Below are positions 17,742-26,548 of a DNA stretch of 64,000 bases, in pieces. This DNA is from Pararhizobium antarcticum (GTDB lineage Bacteria; Pseudomonadota; Alphaproteobacteria; Rhizobiales; Rhizobiaceae), in contig NZ_LSRP01000073.1 in assembly GCF_001885585.1 (NCBI RefSeq), positions 18,126-82,125 of the forward strand, given 5' to 3'. Position 1 is the stretch's first letter; each line of letters begins with the position of its first letter. The position numbers were made by a program, and so were the translations under genes. Under the pieces are notes generated by a model that saw only the letters and a program-made list of their open reading frames with translations, ran no database searches and had not been told where the DNA came from.

Positions 17742-18131
17742 TCAGCCCTTGGTGACATACTCTCTGAGGATGAACTCGATGGCCGTCGGGTCGAGTTCCG
17801 ACTTGTCGAGGCGGAAATCGGCGCCGTATTCCTCGAACTTCTGAAAATACGGATCAGCAAGTGACGAAGAGATCACGCCGATCGGCCCGATGAACCCCTG
17901 CTTGCGCATGGCCGGTACTGTCTCGCGGAAGTCCGCCTGCGGCTGCAGCCGGTTGTCCATCAGCACCATGTGGACGGCATTGCCGCCGAGCAGGAATGCG
18001 AGCGCTTCGTCGATTGTTTCGCGATAGTGCAGTTCGATCGTGGCGCTCGTCACTTTCTTCATCAAGGCCCGCAGGATGACGTTCTCCGCCGGGTCATCAT
18101 CAACGAGCAATATGTGAATTGTCTGGGTCAT
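17742..18131 (-). CDS. Single-domain response regulator (receiver only)
   Basis: 129 aa. A lone CheY-like receiver: acidic pocket in LLVDDDPAEN, phosphorylation Asp in MVLMDNRLQP, Ser in GVISSSLA and Lys in RLDKSELD. No output domain. The ATG at 18131 (MTQTIHILL) is preferred over the frame's earlier start, which adds a non-family leader. No kinase is adjacent, so the partner is unknown. It is convergent with rirA. The atypical Asn after the phospho-Asp and the DDDPAEN acidic patch resemble receivers that work with bacteriophytochrome or hybrid kinases. Confidence 0.82.
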   Translation of the reverse strand: MTQTIHILLVDDDPAENVILRALMKKVTSATIELHYRETIDEALAFLLGGNAVHMVLMDNRLQPQADFRETVPAMRKQGFIGPIGVISSSLADPYFQKFEEYGADFRLDKSELDPTAIEFILREYVTKG

Positions 18132-18304
18132 GGTGATCTTGACGGTTTCTCGAGAAGTGGCGGAACAAGGGGCGGCTGAAAAAGGCATGCACAGGTTATG
18201 CTAGGTCTCGAAGACCGGGATGATGCCCGATCCCGACGAAATTTCCGGCGTCATTGAGGCCAAGGCGCGCTTGGCCGCATCTGCAACAGCCGTCATTCCC
18301 GTCT

Positions 18305-19048
18305 TTACTGTATGATCTGCTCCCGGATCGCCTTGGCCACCATCTGTGTCCGGTTGACGACATCGAGTTTCTTCAGGATCGTTGCGGTATGGGAATTGAT
18401 GGTATGCTCCGACACGGAGACGATCAGGGCAATTTCGCTTGCCGTTTTCCCGTGCGAGATCCAGCGCAGGATTTCCGTCTCCCGCGGCGTCAGACCCAGT
18501 CCGGCTTTATTGGAAAGCACCAGTCGGTAGAAATAGTCAAAGGCGGCGATCGCATCGTAACAAAGCTCGAAATGTTCCTGCCGCTCGATATCGTCGCCAT
18601 CCCCCAGAAACAGAACGGCATAACGCGCCCCGTTGATGCCGTTGACCGGCACGCAGAGCAGAAGCTCGAAGCCCAGTTGTGCGAGAAGATTGCTGCCATT
18701 GCCCAGATGCAGGTCGTCTGCCCTCCACACGGAGGAAATGCCAGAGGCGTGCAGGCTCTTGTAAACGACCGAATCACCGAATCGATGCCGCTTGTCGTAT
18801 TCCTCGGCGAGACCCGACGGGAGGTCGTGCAGCGTCAGCCGGTTGGACAGCATGCAGGCGTCGTTTTCATTCCCCAGCTGCAGGATGCCGAAATGATCAA
18901 ACCCGAAACGGAGCGACATGTTGTGGAATATGCGGAAGAAATCGACACGATTGAGAGCTTTCTCCAAATCGCTGCAGATGTCATATCGCCGATGGTTCTT
19001 CAAAAGAGTTGCCACAGGGCGGCCGTCCCCACCTAATCTCCGCAACAT
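18305..19048 (-). CDS. LuxR-family regulator with autoinducer-binding-like domain (LuxR solo)
   Basis: 247 aa. The N-terminal ~170 residues have the length and pattern of an autoinducer-binding domain. A C-terminal GerE-type HTH follows (LTPRETEILRWISHGKTASEIALIVSVSEHTINSHTATILKKL). In canonical AHL receptors this region carries W57, Y61, D70, P71 and W85. Here the stretch LPSGLAEEYDKRHRFGDSVV keeps the Tyr and the Asp but lacks the first Trp and has Ser in place of Pro. No luxI gene is nearby. It may bind a different ligand or none. The start is uncertain, with no clear ribosome binding site. Confidence 0.8.
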   Translation of the reverse strand: MLRRLGGDGRPVATLLKNHRRYDICSDLEKALNRVDFFRIFHNMSLRFGFDHFGILQLGNENDACMLSNRLTLHDLPSGLAEEYDKRHRFGDSVVYKSLHASGISSVWRADDLHLGNGSNLLAQLGFELLLCVPVNGINGARYAVLFLGDGDDIERQEHFELCYDAIAAFDYFYRLVLSNKAGLGLTPRETEILRWISHGKTASEIALIVSVSEHTINSHTATILKKLDVVNRTQMVAKAIREQIIQ

Positions 19049-19511
19049 CAGTTTAGCGTGTGAATCGCCATAAGCAACTGATTCGGGAAATCAAAATCGG
19101 GATGCGCGGTGTTTTGGCCGGGGCTGCCTTGGCAGACATGTCCGATCGCGAGAGGGAGGACTGCCTCGTCTGCTCTCAGTATCCCCGCCTGGTCACTGAC
19201 AGCAGGACAGTCCTCCCAACCCGCCGGATGTCTATCGCATCCTTACCCATTCCACGCTATCCGTTCAATTTGCGATTGACTTTTTCCGTGGGCGGAAAAC
19301 CGATTCGGGCGTTGATCTCCGATTGTTTACCGTAAAAGCCGTGGATAGCCTGCGACTCGTCGAATTCGGAAGAATTTTCCAATTGGACAAATTTTTGAAG
19401 ACGGTTATTGCAATACCGGGTTAAATGTCGTTCCATCCTGCCTTGACGGGAAGCGAAAGCATCCCGCATCAAAAAATTATGAGAACAATAACAAAACTGG
19501 GAAGCAAGCTC
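19049..19511. other. Intergenic region upstream of the peptide transporter operon
   Basis: 463 bases without a convincing gene. Open frames here lack ribosome binding sites and family character. It is somewhat AT-rich toward 19360-19420 and must hold the promoters of the divergent LuxR and dppA genes. I cannot point to a clear promoter. Confidence 0.5.
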
Positions 19512-21107
19512 ATGAAAAAGCTCACAACTCTCCTTGCGGCCACCGCGATTGCCACGTTGATGGCCGGGTCCGCATGGTCCAAGACTTTCGTTTACTGCTC
19601 GGAAGCGTCGCCGGAGGGCTTCGATCCTGGCCTCTATACGGGCGGCCAGACGTTCGACGCCGCAGCCCATACCGTTTACAATCGGCTGGTCGAATTCAAG
19701 CGCGGCACGACGGAAATCGAGCCGGCACTGGCGGAAAGCTGGGATATCTCCGCCGATGGCAAGGAATACACTTTCAAGCTTCGCCCGGGCGTAAAGTTCC
19801 AGACGACCGAATACTTCACACCGTCGCGTGAAATGAACGCTGACGACGTGATCTTCTCGTTTGAGCGTCAGTACAAGGAAGACAATGCCTGGAACAAGTA
19901 TGTTCCCGGTGCCTCATGGGAATACTTCTCCGGCATGGGTCTGCCTGATGTCATCGAAAGCATTACAAAGGTCGATGATCTCACGGTCAAGATCACGCTG
20001 AAGCGCCCGGAAGCGCCGCTGCTGGCCAATCTCGGCATGCCGTTCATCTCGATCATGTCGAAGGAATATGCCGACAAGCTTCAGGCTGACGGCAAGATGG
20101 AACTGATGAACCAGCAGCCGCTGGGCACGGGTCCGTTCTCGTTCGTCGCCTACCAGACGGATGCGGCGATCCGCTACAAGGCCAATCCTGACTACTGGGG
20201 CGGCAAGCAGCCGATCGACGATCTCGTTTTCGCGATCACCACCGACGCCGCCATCCGCGCGCAGAAGCTGAAGGCCGGCGAATGCCACCTGATGTCCTAT
20301 CCGAACGCTGCTGACGTCGAGGAACTGAAGAAGGATCCGAACCTGACGATCTCCGAGCAGGCCGGCCTGAACGTCGCCTATCTCGCCTACAACACGCTGG
20401 TTCCGCCGTTCGACAAGGTCGAGGTCCGCAAGGCCCTCAACATGGCCATCAACCGTCAGGCCATTGTGGATGCCGTCTTCCAGGGTGCGGCACAGGTTGC
20501 CAAGAACCCGATCCCGCCGACAATGTGGTCGTACAACGATGCTGTCGAGGACGACAAGTTCGATCCTGAAGCAGCCAAGAAGATGCTTGAAGATGCCGGC
20601 GTTGCCGGTCTCAAGATGAAGATCTGGGCCATGCCCGTCGCGCGTCCCTACATGCTGAACGCGCGCCGTGCCGCCGAACTGATGCAGGCGGACCTTGCAA
20701 AGATCGGCGTCGAAGTCGAGATCGTCTCCTATGAGTGGGCCGAATACCTGAAGCTCTCGTCTGCAAAGGACCGCGACGGTGCGGCCATGCTCGGCTGGAC
20801 AGGCGACAATGGCGATCCGGACAACTTCCTTGATACTTTGCTCGGCTGCGATGCCGTCGGTGGTAACAACCGCGCGCAATGGTGCAACAAGGAGTTCGAC
20901 GACCTCGTAACGAAGGCCAAGGAAACCTCCGACATTGCCGAGCGCACGAAGCTCTATGAACAGGCGCAGATCGTCTTCAAGAGAGAAGCCCCGTGGAACA
21001 CCCTCGATCACTCGCTGGCCGTCGTGCCGATGAGCAATAAGGTTTCCGGCTTCGTCCAGTCCCCGCTCGGTGACTTCGCCTTCACAGGCGTGGATATCGC
21101 CGAGTAA
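19512..21107 (+). CDS. dppA: Dipeptide/oligopeptide ABC transporter substrate-binding protein
   Basis: 531 aa periplasmic SBP family 5 protein. Signal peptide MKKLTTLLAATAIATLMAGSAWS, then KTFVYCSEASPEGFDPGLYTGG, the start typical of DppA. LVEFKRGTTEIEPALAESWDISADGKEYTFKLR and GTGPFSFVAY are family signatures. The ATG at 19512 gives a clean signal peptide; ATG 19479 is in frame too. First gene of dppABCDF. A strong hairpin follows, probably making binding protein transcript more abundant than permease transcript. Confidence 0.92.
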   Translation: MKKLTTLLAATAIATLMAGSAWSKTFVYCSEASPEGFDPGLYTGGQTFDAAAHTVYNRLVEFKRGTTEIEPALAESWDISADGKEYTFKLRPGVKFQTTEYFTPSREMNADDVIFSFERQYKEDNAWNKYVPGASWEYFSGMGLPDVIESITKVDDLTVKITLKRPEAPLLANLGMPFISIMSKEYADKLQADGKMELMNQQPLGTGPFSFVAYQTDAAIRYKANPDYWGGKQPIDDLVFAITTDAAIRAQKLKAGECHLMSYPNAADVEELKKDPNLTISEQAGLNVAYLAYNTLVPPFDKVEVRKALNMAINRQAIVDAVFQGAAQVAKNPIPPTMWSYNDAVEDDKFDPEAAKKMLEDAGVAGLKMKIWAMPVARPYMLNARRAAELMQADLAKIGVEVEIVSYEWAEYLKLSSAKDRDGAAMLGWTGDNGDPDNFLDTLLGCDAVGGNNRAQWCNKEFDDLVTKAKETSDIAERTKLYEQAQIVFKREAPWNTLDHSLAVVPMSNKVSGFVQSPLGDFAFTGVDIAE

Positions 21108-21145
21108 AGACTTCATCGAGGCATGCCGCATTGCGGCTGCTGTGT

Positions 21146-21181
21146 CCGGCGGCTCGAAATCAGTTTCGGGCCGCCGGTTTT
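21146..21181 (+). terminator. Hairpin/attenuator between dppA and dppB
   Basis: Long stem: CCGGCGGC-T-CGAAA (21146-21159) pairs with TTTCG-G-GCCGCCGG (21164-21177) around a TCAG loop, then TTTT. The stem is 14 bp with one T-G pair. A terminator this strong inside an operon suggests partial termination or 3'-end stabilisation of the dppA message. Confidence 0.82.
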
Positions 21182-21255
21182 CGAGCATGATAGCGGACTA
21201 TGCTGCAGCAGGTTCCCCAAGCCGTCATTCGCTCCTACCAACGGACTAAACGCTC

Positions 21256-22260
21256 ATGTTGCGCTTTATTTTCGGACGGCTGGCCGTCCTCGTTCCCACC
21301 TTCATTGGTGTTTCCATCATCGCATTCTCCTTCATCCGCCTGCTGCCCGGGGATCCCGTGATGCTGTTGGCGGGCGAGCGCGTGATGTCGCCTGAACGCC
21401 ACGCCCAGATCATGGCCGAGCTCGGTTTCGACCGGCCGATGTACATCCAGTACTTCGACTATCTGATCAATTTGCTGCAGGGTGATTTTGGCAGTTCGAT
21501 CATCAGCAAACGGCCGGTGCTCGACGATTTCCTGACGCTGTTTCCGGCAACGGTCGAATTGTCGATCTGTGCCATCCTCCTGGCGGTCTGTCTGGGTATT
21601 CCGGCGGGTGTTTTGGCTGCGGTCAAGCGCGGCACCTGGATGGACCAGACGATCATGGGCACGGCGCTGATCGGCTATTCCATGCCGATCTTCTGGTGGG
21701 GTCTGTTGCTGATCATCTTCTTTTCCGGCTATCTCGGCTGGACGCCCGTTTCGGGACGCATCTCGTTCCTGTATTTCTTCCCGCCGGTCACCGGCTTCAT
21801 GCTGATCGACAGCCTGTTGTCGGGGCAGCCTGGTGCCTTCAAGTCGGCGGTCACCTATCTGATCCTGCCGACGATCGTGCTTGCCACCATCCCGCTGGCG
21901 GTCATTGCCCGGCAGACACGCTCGGCCATGCTCGAAGTGCTCGGCGAAGACTATGTCCGCACGGCACGGTCCAAGGGTCTGTCGCCGTTCCGCGTGATTG
22001 GCGTGCATGCTTTGCGCAATGCGCTCATTCCGGTCATCACCACGATCGGCCTTCAGGTCGGCGTGTTGCTGGCCGGCGCCATCCTCACGGAAACGATCTT
22101 CTCCTGGCCCGGGATCGGCAAATGGATGGTCGATTCAGTGTTCAAGCGCGATTATGCCGTCGTGCAGGGTGGACTGATGCTGATCGCTGCCGTGATCATG
22201 GTCGTCAATCTCATTGTTGATGTGCTCTACGGCTTCATCAATCCCCGAATCCGGCATTAG
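21256..22260 (+). CDS. dppB: Dipeptide ABC transporter permease DppB
   Basis: 334 aa inner membrane permease. The N terminus MLRFIFGRLAVLVPTFIGVS...RLLPGDP is typical for DppB/OppB. Six hydrophobic segments are visible. The ATPase-contact EAA loop is EDYVRTARSKGLSPFRVIGVHALRNALIP. Forms the translocation channel with DppC. It lies 149 bases after dppA, separated by the attenuator hairpin. Confidence 0.93.
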   Translation: MLRFIFGRLAVLVPTFIGVSIIAFSFIRLLPGDPVMLLAGERVMSPERHAQIMAELGFDRPMYIQYFDYLINLLQGDFGSSIISKRPVLDDFLTLFPATVELSICAILLAVCLGIPAGVLAAVKRGTWMDQTIMGTALIGYSMPIFWWGLLLIIFFSGYLGWTPVSGRISFLYFFPPVTGFMLIDSLLSGQPGAFKSAVTYLILPTIVLATIPLAVIARQTRSAMLEVLGEDYVRTARSKGLSPFRVIGVHALRNALIPVITTIGLQVGVLLAGAILTETIFSWPGIGKWMVDSVFKRDYAVVQGGLMLIAAVIMVVNLIVDVLYGFINPRIRH

Positions 22261-22269
22261 GAGGCTCAT

Positions 22270-23178
22270 ATGGCTGTTGTCGATACAAACGCCGTCCCCC
22301 CGTCGGGCTTAGTACCTCCGTCCGGTCTGGCCGAGTTCTGGTTCTATTTCTCGCGCAACAAGGGCGCGGTGATCGGCCTTGCGGTTTTCACGATCATCCT
22401 TCTTCTGGCCGTGTTTGCGCCGATCGTCTCTCCGCATTCGCCGAGCATCCAGAACCGTGACGTCCTGCTCTTGCCGCCATCATGGTCGGAAGGCGGGCAG
22501 TTGACCTATCTGCTCGGGACCGACCCTGTTGGTCGCGATATCCTGACCCGGCTGATCTATGGTGCGCGCTTCTCGCTGTTCATCGGTCTCGTGGTCGTCA
22601 CTCTCTCGGTGCTCGCGGGCGTTATGGTCGGCCTCGTCGCCGGCTATTTCCGCGGCCGCACCGATACGATCATCATGCGGGTGATGGATATCATCCTCGC
22701 CTTCCCGTCGCTGCTTTTGGCGCTGGTTCTCGTGGCCGTGCTCGGGCCGGGGCTCGTGAACGCGATGATCGCCATTTCGCTGGTCAACCTGCCGCATTTC
22801 GTGCGGCTGACCCGCGCTGCGGTCATGACCGAGCGGACCAAGGACTATGTCATCGCCTCCAAGGTGGCCGGGGCCGGCACGACGCGCATCATGTTCCTGA
22901 CGATCCTGCCCAATTGCCTGGCGCCGCTGATCGTGCAGGCGACGCTGGCCTTCTCGGCCGCCATCCTCGATGCCGCAGCCCTCGGCTTCCTCGGCATGGG
23001 CGCCCAGCCGCCGACACCCGAATGGGGCACGATGCTCGCCGAAGCGCGCGAGTTCATCCAGCGCGCCTGGTGGGTCGTGACGTTTCCGGGGCTCGCCATC
23101 CTCATCACCGTTCTGGCAATCAACCTGATGGGCGACGGGCTGCGTGATGCACTCGACCCCAAACTGAAGAGGTCCTGA
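22270..23178 (+). CDS. dppC: Dipeptide ABC transporter permease DppC
   Basis: 302 aa. It has the N-terminal cytoplasmic lead and first helix (GAVIGLAVFTIILLLAVFAPIVSPH) of the OppC/DppC family. The periplasmic GTDPVGRDILTRLIYGAR motif and the EAA loop (TKDYVIASKVAGAGTTRIMFLTILPNCLAP) are both visible. AGGAGG precedes the ATG by 7 bases. Its stop overlaps the start of dppD by one base. Confidence 0.93.
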   Translation: MAVVDTNAVPPSGLVPPSGLAEFWFYFSRNKGAVIGLAVFTIILLLAVFAPIVSPHSPSIQNRDVLLLPPSWSEGGQLTYLLGTDPVGRDILTRLIYGARFSLFIGLVVVTLSVLAGVMVGLVAGYFRGRTDTIIMRVMDIILAFPSLLLALVLVAVLGPGLVNAMIAISLVNLPHFVRLTRAAVMTERTKDYVIASKVAGAGTTRIMFLTILPNCLAPLIVQATLAFSAAILDAAALGFLGMGAQPPTPEWGTMLAEAREFIQRAWWVVTFPGLAILITVLAINLMGDGLRDALDPKLKRS

Positions 23179-24032
23179 TGGCCCTGCTTGAAATCGAAAA
23201 TCTCGCTGTCGAATTCCAGACATCGACCGGTCCCTTCCGGGCCGTCGATGGCGTTTCGCTCAAGGTCGATGCCGGCGAAGTGCTGGCGATCGTCGGCGAG
23301 AGCGGCTCCGGCAAGTCCGTCTCCATGCTGGCGGCCATGGGCCTTCTGCCGTGGACGGCCAAGGTCACCGCCGACAAGCTGCTCTTCAACGACATCGATC
23401 TGCTCGGCCTTTCGGCGGCCGATCGGCGCAAGATCGTCGGCAAGGACATTGCCATGATCTTCCAGGAGCCGGTGGCGAGCCTCAATCCGTGTTTCACTGT
23501 CGGCTTCCAGATCGAGGAAGTGCTGCGCATCCATCTCGGACTGGACAAGGCTGCCAGCCGGGCGCGCGCCATCGAACTTTTCGACCTGGTCGGCATCCCC
23601 AATCCTGCAGACCGTCTCGGCCATTTCCCGCACCAGATGTCGGGTGGCCAGTGCCAGCGCGTGATGATCGCGATTGCGCTGTCGTGCAATCCGAAACTCT
23701 TGATTGCCGACGAGCCGACCACGGCGCTCGATGTGACGATCCAGAAGCAGATCCTCGATCTGCTGATGCGCCTGCAGGCCGAGCACGGCATGGGGCTGAT
23801 CATGATCACCCACAATATGGGCGTCGTTGCCGAAACGGCCGACCGCGTCATCGTCCAGTACAAGGGCCGCAAGATCGAGGAGGCCGACGTGCTCTCGCTG
23901 TTCGAATCCCCGAAGAGCCCTTATACCCGGGCGCTTCTCGCCGCCCTTCCCGACAATGCGACGGGCGACCGCCTGCCGACGATTGCCGAATTCCTCAGTG
24001 ACGACCAGATCTTTGCAGGAGCCGTCCGATGA
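23178..24032 (+). CDS. dppD: Dipeptide ABC transporter ATP-binding protein DppD
   Basis: 284 aa. Walker A GESGSGKS at 40-47, Q-loop in FQEPVASLNPC, ABC signature as MSGGQCQR (the usual MR replaced by QC), Walker B LLIADEPTTALD, H-loop ITHNMG. It is shorter than typical DppD/OppD (about 320-330 aa): the C-terminal oligo_HPY extension is cut to PDNATGDRLPTIAEFL. Start overlaps dppC by one base; stop overlaps dppF (ATGA). Confidence 0.92.
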   Translation: MALLEIENLAVEFQTSTGPFRAVDGVSLKVDAGEVLAIVGESGSGKSVSMLAAMGLLPWTAKVTADKLLFNDIDLLGLSAADRRKIVGKDIAMIFQEPVASLNPCFTVGFQIEEVLRIHLGLDKAASRARAIELFDLVGIPNPADRLGHFPHQMSGGQCQRVMIAIALSCNPKLLIADEPTTALDVTIQKQILDLLMRLQAEHGMGLIMITHNMGVVAETADRVIVQYKGRKIEEADVLSLFESPKSPYTRALLAALPDNATGDRLPTIAEFLSDDQIFAGAVR

Positions 24033-24856
24033 CTGCTGTTCTCGAAGCCAGAAACCTCGTCCGCGACTACTATATTCCCGGAAGCCTGATGAAGAAGGGC
24101 AAGACCGTGCATGCGGTCAAGGGCGTCAGCTTCTCCGTCGAGCAAGGCAAGACGCTGGCCATCGTCGGCGAAAGCGGCTGCGGAAAATCGACGCTCGCGC
24201 GAATCGTGACGATGATCGATCCGGCAACGTCTGGCGACATGCTGATCGACGGCCAGAAGGTCGATATTGCCAAGGAAAAGCTGACACCGGAGATGCGCCA
24301 GAAGGTGCAGATCGTCTTTCAGAACCCCTATGGCACGCTCAATCCGCGCAAGAAGATCGGCGATATCCTGACCGAGCCGCTGATCATCAACACCCGGATG
24401 AAGGCGGACGATCGCCGCGACAAGGCGATGGCCATGCTCAAGAAGGTCGGGCTCGAGGAGAAACATTATGCGCGTTATCCGCATATGTTTTCCGGCGGCC
24501 AGCGTCAGCGTATCGCCATTGCCCGGGCGCTGATGCTCAATCCCCGGCTTCTGGTGCTGGACGAGCCTGTCTCGGCCCTTGATCTTTCGGTGCAGGCGCA
24601 GGTTCTCAACCTCCTGGCCGATCTGCAGGACGAGTTCCAGCTGACCTACGTCTTCATCAGCCACGACCTGTCCGTTGTGCGCTACATCGCCGACGACGTC
24701 ATGGTGATGTATTATGGCGAGGCCGTCGAATACGGCGCGCGCGAAGAGGTCTTCAGCAATCCGCAGCACAGCTACACGCAGACGCTGTTTGCCGCGACGC
24801 CGCGCGCCGACATCGACAGCATCAAGGCGCGGCTGGCCCGCAAGGCTGCCGCCTGA
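24029..24856 (+). CDS. dppF: Dipeptide ABC transporter ATP-binding protein DppF
   Basis: 275 aa. Walker A GESGCGKS at 47-54, FQNPYGTLNPRKKI Q-loop region, signature FSGGQRQRIAIARAL, Walker B LLVLDEPVSALD, H-loop FISHDLSVVRYIADDV. It ends shortly after YTQTLFAATPR, so like DppD it has a minimal C-terminal extension. Last gene of the operon; powers uptake together with DppD. Confidence 0.92.
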   Translation: MTAVLEARNLVRDYYIPGSLMKKGKTVHAVKGVSFSVEQGKTLAIVGESGCGKSTLARIVTMIDPATSGDMLIDGQKVDIAKEKLTPEMRQKVQIVFQNPYGTLNPRKKIGDILTEPLIINTRMKADDRRDKAMAMLKKVGLEEKHYARYPHMFSGGQRQRIAIARALMLNPRLLVLDEPVSALDLSVQAQVLNLLADLQDEFQLTYVFISHDLSVVRYIADDVMVMYYGEAVEYGAREEVFSNPQHSYTQTLFAATPRADIDSIKARLARKAAA

Positions 24857-24998
24857 CGCATTTTGGCGGCTGGGTTTGCCACCTGCCGCCAATTGCCTTG
24901 CCCCAGTCGTGCCCAGCTTTCGCAGCGGACGGCATTCTGACGGCAAGCCTACAGCATGGTTCCCTCACGCCAGATCGGCGAACAACAACGAGGTTCCC

Positions 24999-25283
24999 AT
25001 GCAAAAGACAGCCATTTTCGCAGCACTCGGCCTGCTTGTTTTTTCCTCCGCAGCCTTTGCGGATGACGACAACGCATCCTGCACCAGCGCGCCGCACGCC
25101 GAATGGATGAGCACCGAGGCCATTTCCGCAAAGGCGGTCGCAGCCGGCTACAAGGACATCCGGCAGGTCAAGACCGAAGGCACTTGCTACGAGATCTATG
25201 CCATGACCACGAAGGGTGAACGCGCGGAAGTCATCATGAACCCCGTCAACGGCGATGTCGTCAGGGCGGAGATCGACAATTGA
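24999..25283 (+). CDS. Small secreted PepSY-domain protein
   Basis: 94 aa. Signal peptide (MQKTAIFAALGLLVFSSAAFA), then a single PepSY-like domain: MSTEAISAKAVAAGYKDIRQVKTEGTCYEIYAM...GERAEVIMNPVNGDVVRAE. Two Cys in the mature part (CTSAPH, GTCYE) could form a disulfide. GAGG lies 5 bases before the ATG at 24999; the longer frame from 24714 reads through dppF. It overlaps the b561 gene by 4 bases, so the two are made together. Periplasmic PepSY proteins beside a b561 and a two-component pair are a recurring rhizobial arrangement; role unknown. Confidence 0.85.
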   Translation: MQKTAIFAALGLLVFSSAAFADDDNASCTSAPHAEWMSTEAISAKAVAAGYKDIRQVKTEGTCYEIYAMTTKGERAEVIMNPVNGDVVRAEIDN

Positions 25284-25849
25284 CGGCCGATCGTCCTGCA
25301 AGCCGGGCGGGCGCATCAGCGCCCGCTGCACCGTCCGCAACCGTTGCCGTCTGGGATCCGGTGGTCCGGATCTTCCACTGGGGGGTGGTCGCGGCCTGCA
25401 CGCTGAACCTGTTCATCCTGTCCCCGGGAAAGACGTGGCATCGTTACACTGGATATGCCGTCCTTTGCCTGCTTGTGCTGCGCGTTGTCTGGGGTTTCAT
25501 TGGTTCCCGCTATGCCCGGTTTTCAGATTTTGTCCGCTCGCCATTGGTGATCCGGCGTTATATCGTCGATCTGCGCCATGGTCGCGACGTCCGGCATCTC
25601 GGCCACAATCCGGCAGCGGCCGTGATGATGGTGGTGCTGATGATCCTGCTTCTGGCGACAGCCATGAGCGGCTGGATGATGACGCTCGACGCGTTCTGGG
25701 GTAATGCCTTGATCGAGGAAGCGCACGAAGTGCTCGCCAACAGCATCATGGTGCTGGCCGGTCTTCACGCCCTGGCGGCGATAGTCGAAAGTGTGCGCCA
25801 TCGGGAGAATCTGGTGCTCGCCATGGTCACCGGCAGGAAGAAGGCATGA
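25280..25849 (+). CDS. Cytochrome b561-family membrane protein
   Basis: 189 aa with four membrane helices. WDPVVRIFHWGVVAACTLNLFIL carries the first heme His. GYAVLCLLVLRVVWGFIGSRYARF and EEAHEVLANSIMVLAGLHALAAIVESVRHRENL carry further conserved His residues of the family. Likely a diheme b-type cytochrome passing electrons from quinol or superoxide in the inner membrane. The start is TTG 25280, in a TTGA overlap with the PepSY stop. The next gene, a response regulator, begins 24 bases on. Confidence 0.87.
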   Translation: MTADRPASRAGASAPAAPSATVAVWDPVVRIFHWGVVAACTLNLFILSPGKTWHRYTGYAVLCLLVLRVVWGFIGSRYARFSDFVRSPLVIRRYIVDLRHGRDVRHLGHNPAAAVMMVVLMILLLATAMSGWMMTLDAFWGNALIEEAHEVLANSIMVLAGLHALAAIVESVRHRENLVLAMVTGRKKA

Positions 25850-25873
25850 TCGCCGTCACATGTGGAAGAACTG

Positions 25874-26548
25874 ATGCGTCTCTTGCTGGTTGAAGACAGT
25901 CCGCGCCTTGCCGAGCTTCTCGGTGAAACCGTGCGTGAAGCCGGTTGGCGGATGGATGCGGTGATGACCATCGCTGATGCGGAACTTGTGCTGGCGCTGC
26001 GCGAACACGATCTCGTGTTGCTCGATCTCGGCCTGCCGGATGGCAATGGCATTGACCTCTTGCGCCGCATCCGGCGCGACTACAAGGACCTGCCGGTGTT
26101 GATCATTTCGGCGCGCGGATCGATCGAGGAGCGGATCGAGGGCCTGGATGCCGGCGCCGACGATTATCTGGTCAAGCCCTTTCATCACAAGGAGTTTCTC
26201 GCCCGCTGCCGCGCCATGCTTCGGCGCGCGCCAACGGCCCTTCAACCTGTTCTGGAGGCGGGGCATCTGCGCTACGATCCCGCCACGGCGGAACTGAGCT
26301 GCAATGACGAGCCTCTGTCGCTGGCCCCGCGTGAGCGGGCCCTGATCGAACTTCTGCTGCGCGATGCCGGTCGTGTCGTTCTCAAGCGCAAGCTTGAGCA
26401 GGCCCTGTCGGAGTTCGGCGAGGAAGTCAGCCACAACGCCCTCGAGCTGGCCGTCTCGCGCCTGCGCAAGAAACTCGTTCCGTTCGAGACCGGCATTGAT
26501 CTCGTGACAGTGCGCGGGGTCGGCTACATGGTCCAGGCGCTGTCATGA
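25874..26548 (+). CDS. OmpR-family response regulator
   Basis: 224 aa. Receiver with LLLVEDSPRLAELL, phospho-Asp in DLVLLDLGLPDG, Thr/Ser switch region LIISARG and Lys in YLVKPFHHKEFLARC, then a winged-helix output domain (LAPRERALIELLLRDAGRVV...VSRLRKKL...VTVRGVGYMV). The ATG at 25874 has GGAAG at 25864-25868; GTG 25862 is possible. Coupled (ATGA) to its kinase. The upstream PepSY-b561 genes on the same strand are probable co-regulated partners. Confidence 0.92.
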   Translation: MRLLLVEDSPRLAELLGETVREAGWRMDAVMTIADAELVLALREHDLVLLDLGLPDGNGIDLLRRIRRDYKDLPVLIISARGSIEERIEGLDAGADDYLVKPFHHKEFLARCRAMLRRAPTALQPVLEAGHLRYDPATAELSCNDEPLSLAPRERALIELLLRDAGRVVLKRKLEQALSEFGEEVSHNALELAVSRLRKKLVPFETGIDLVTVRGVGYMVQALS

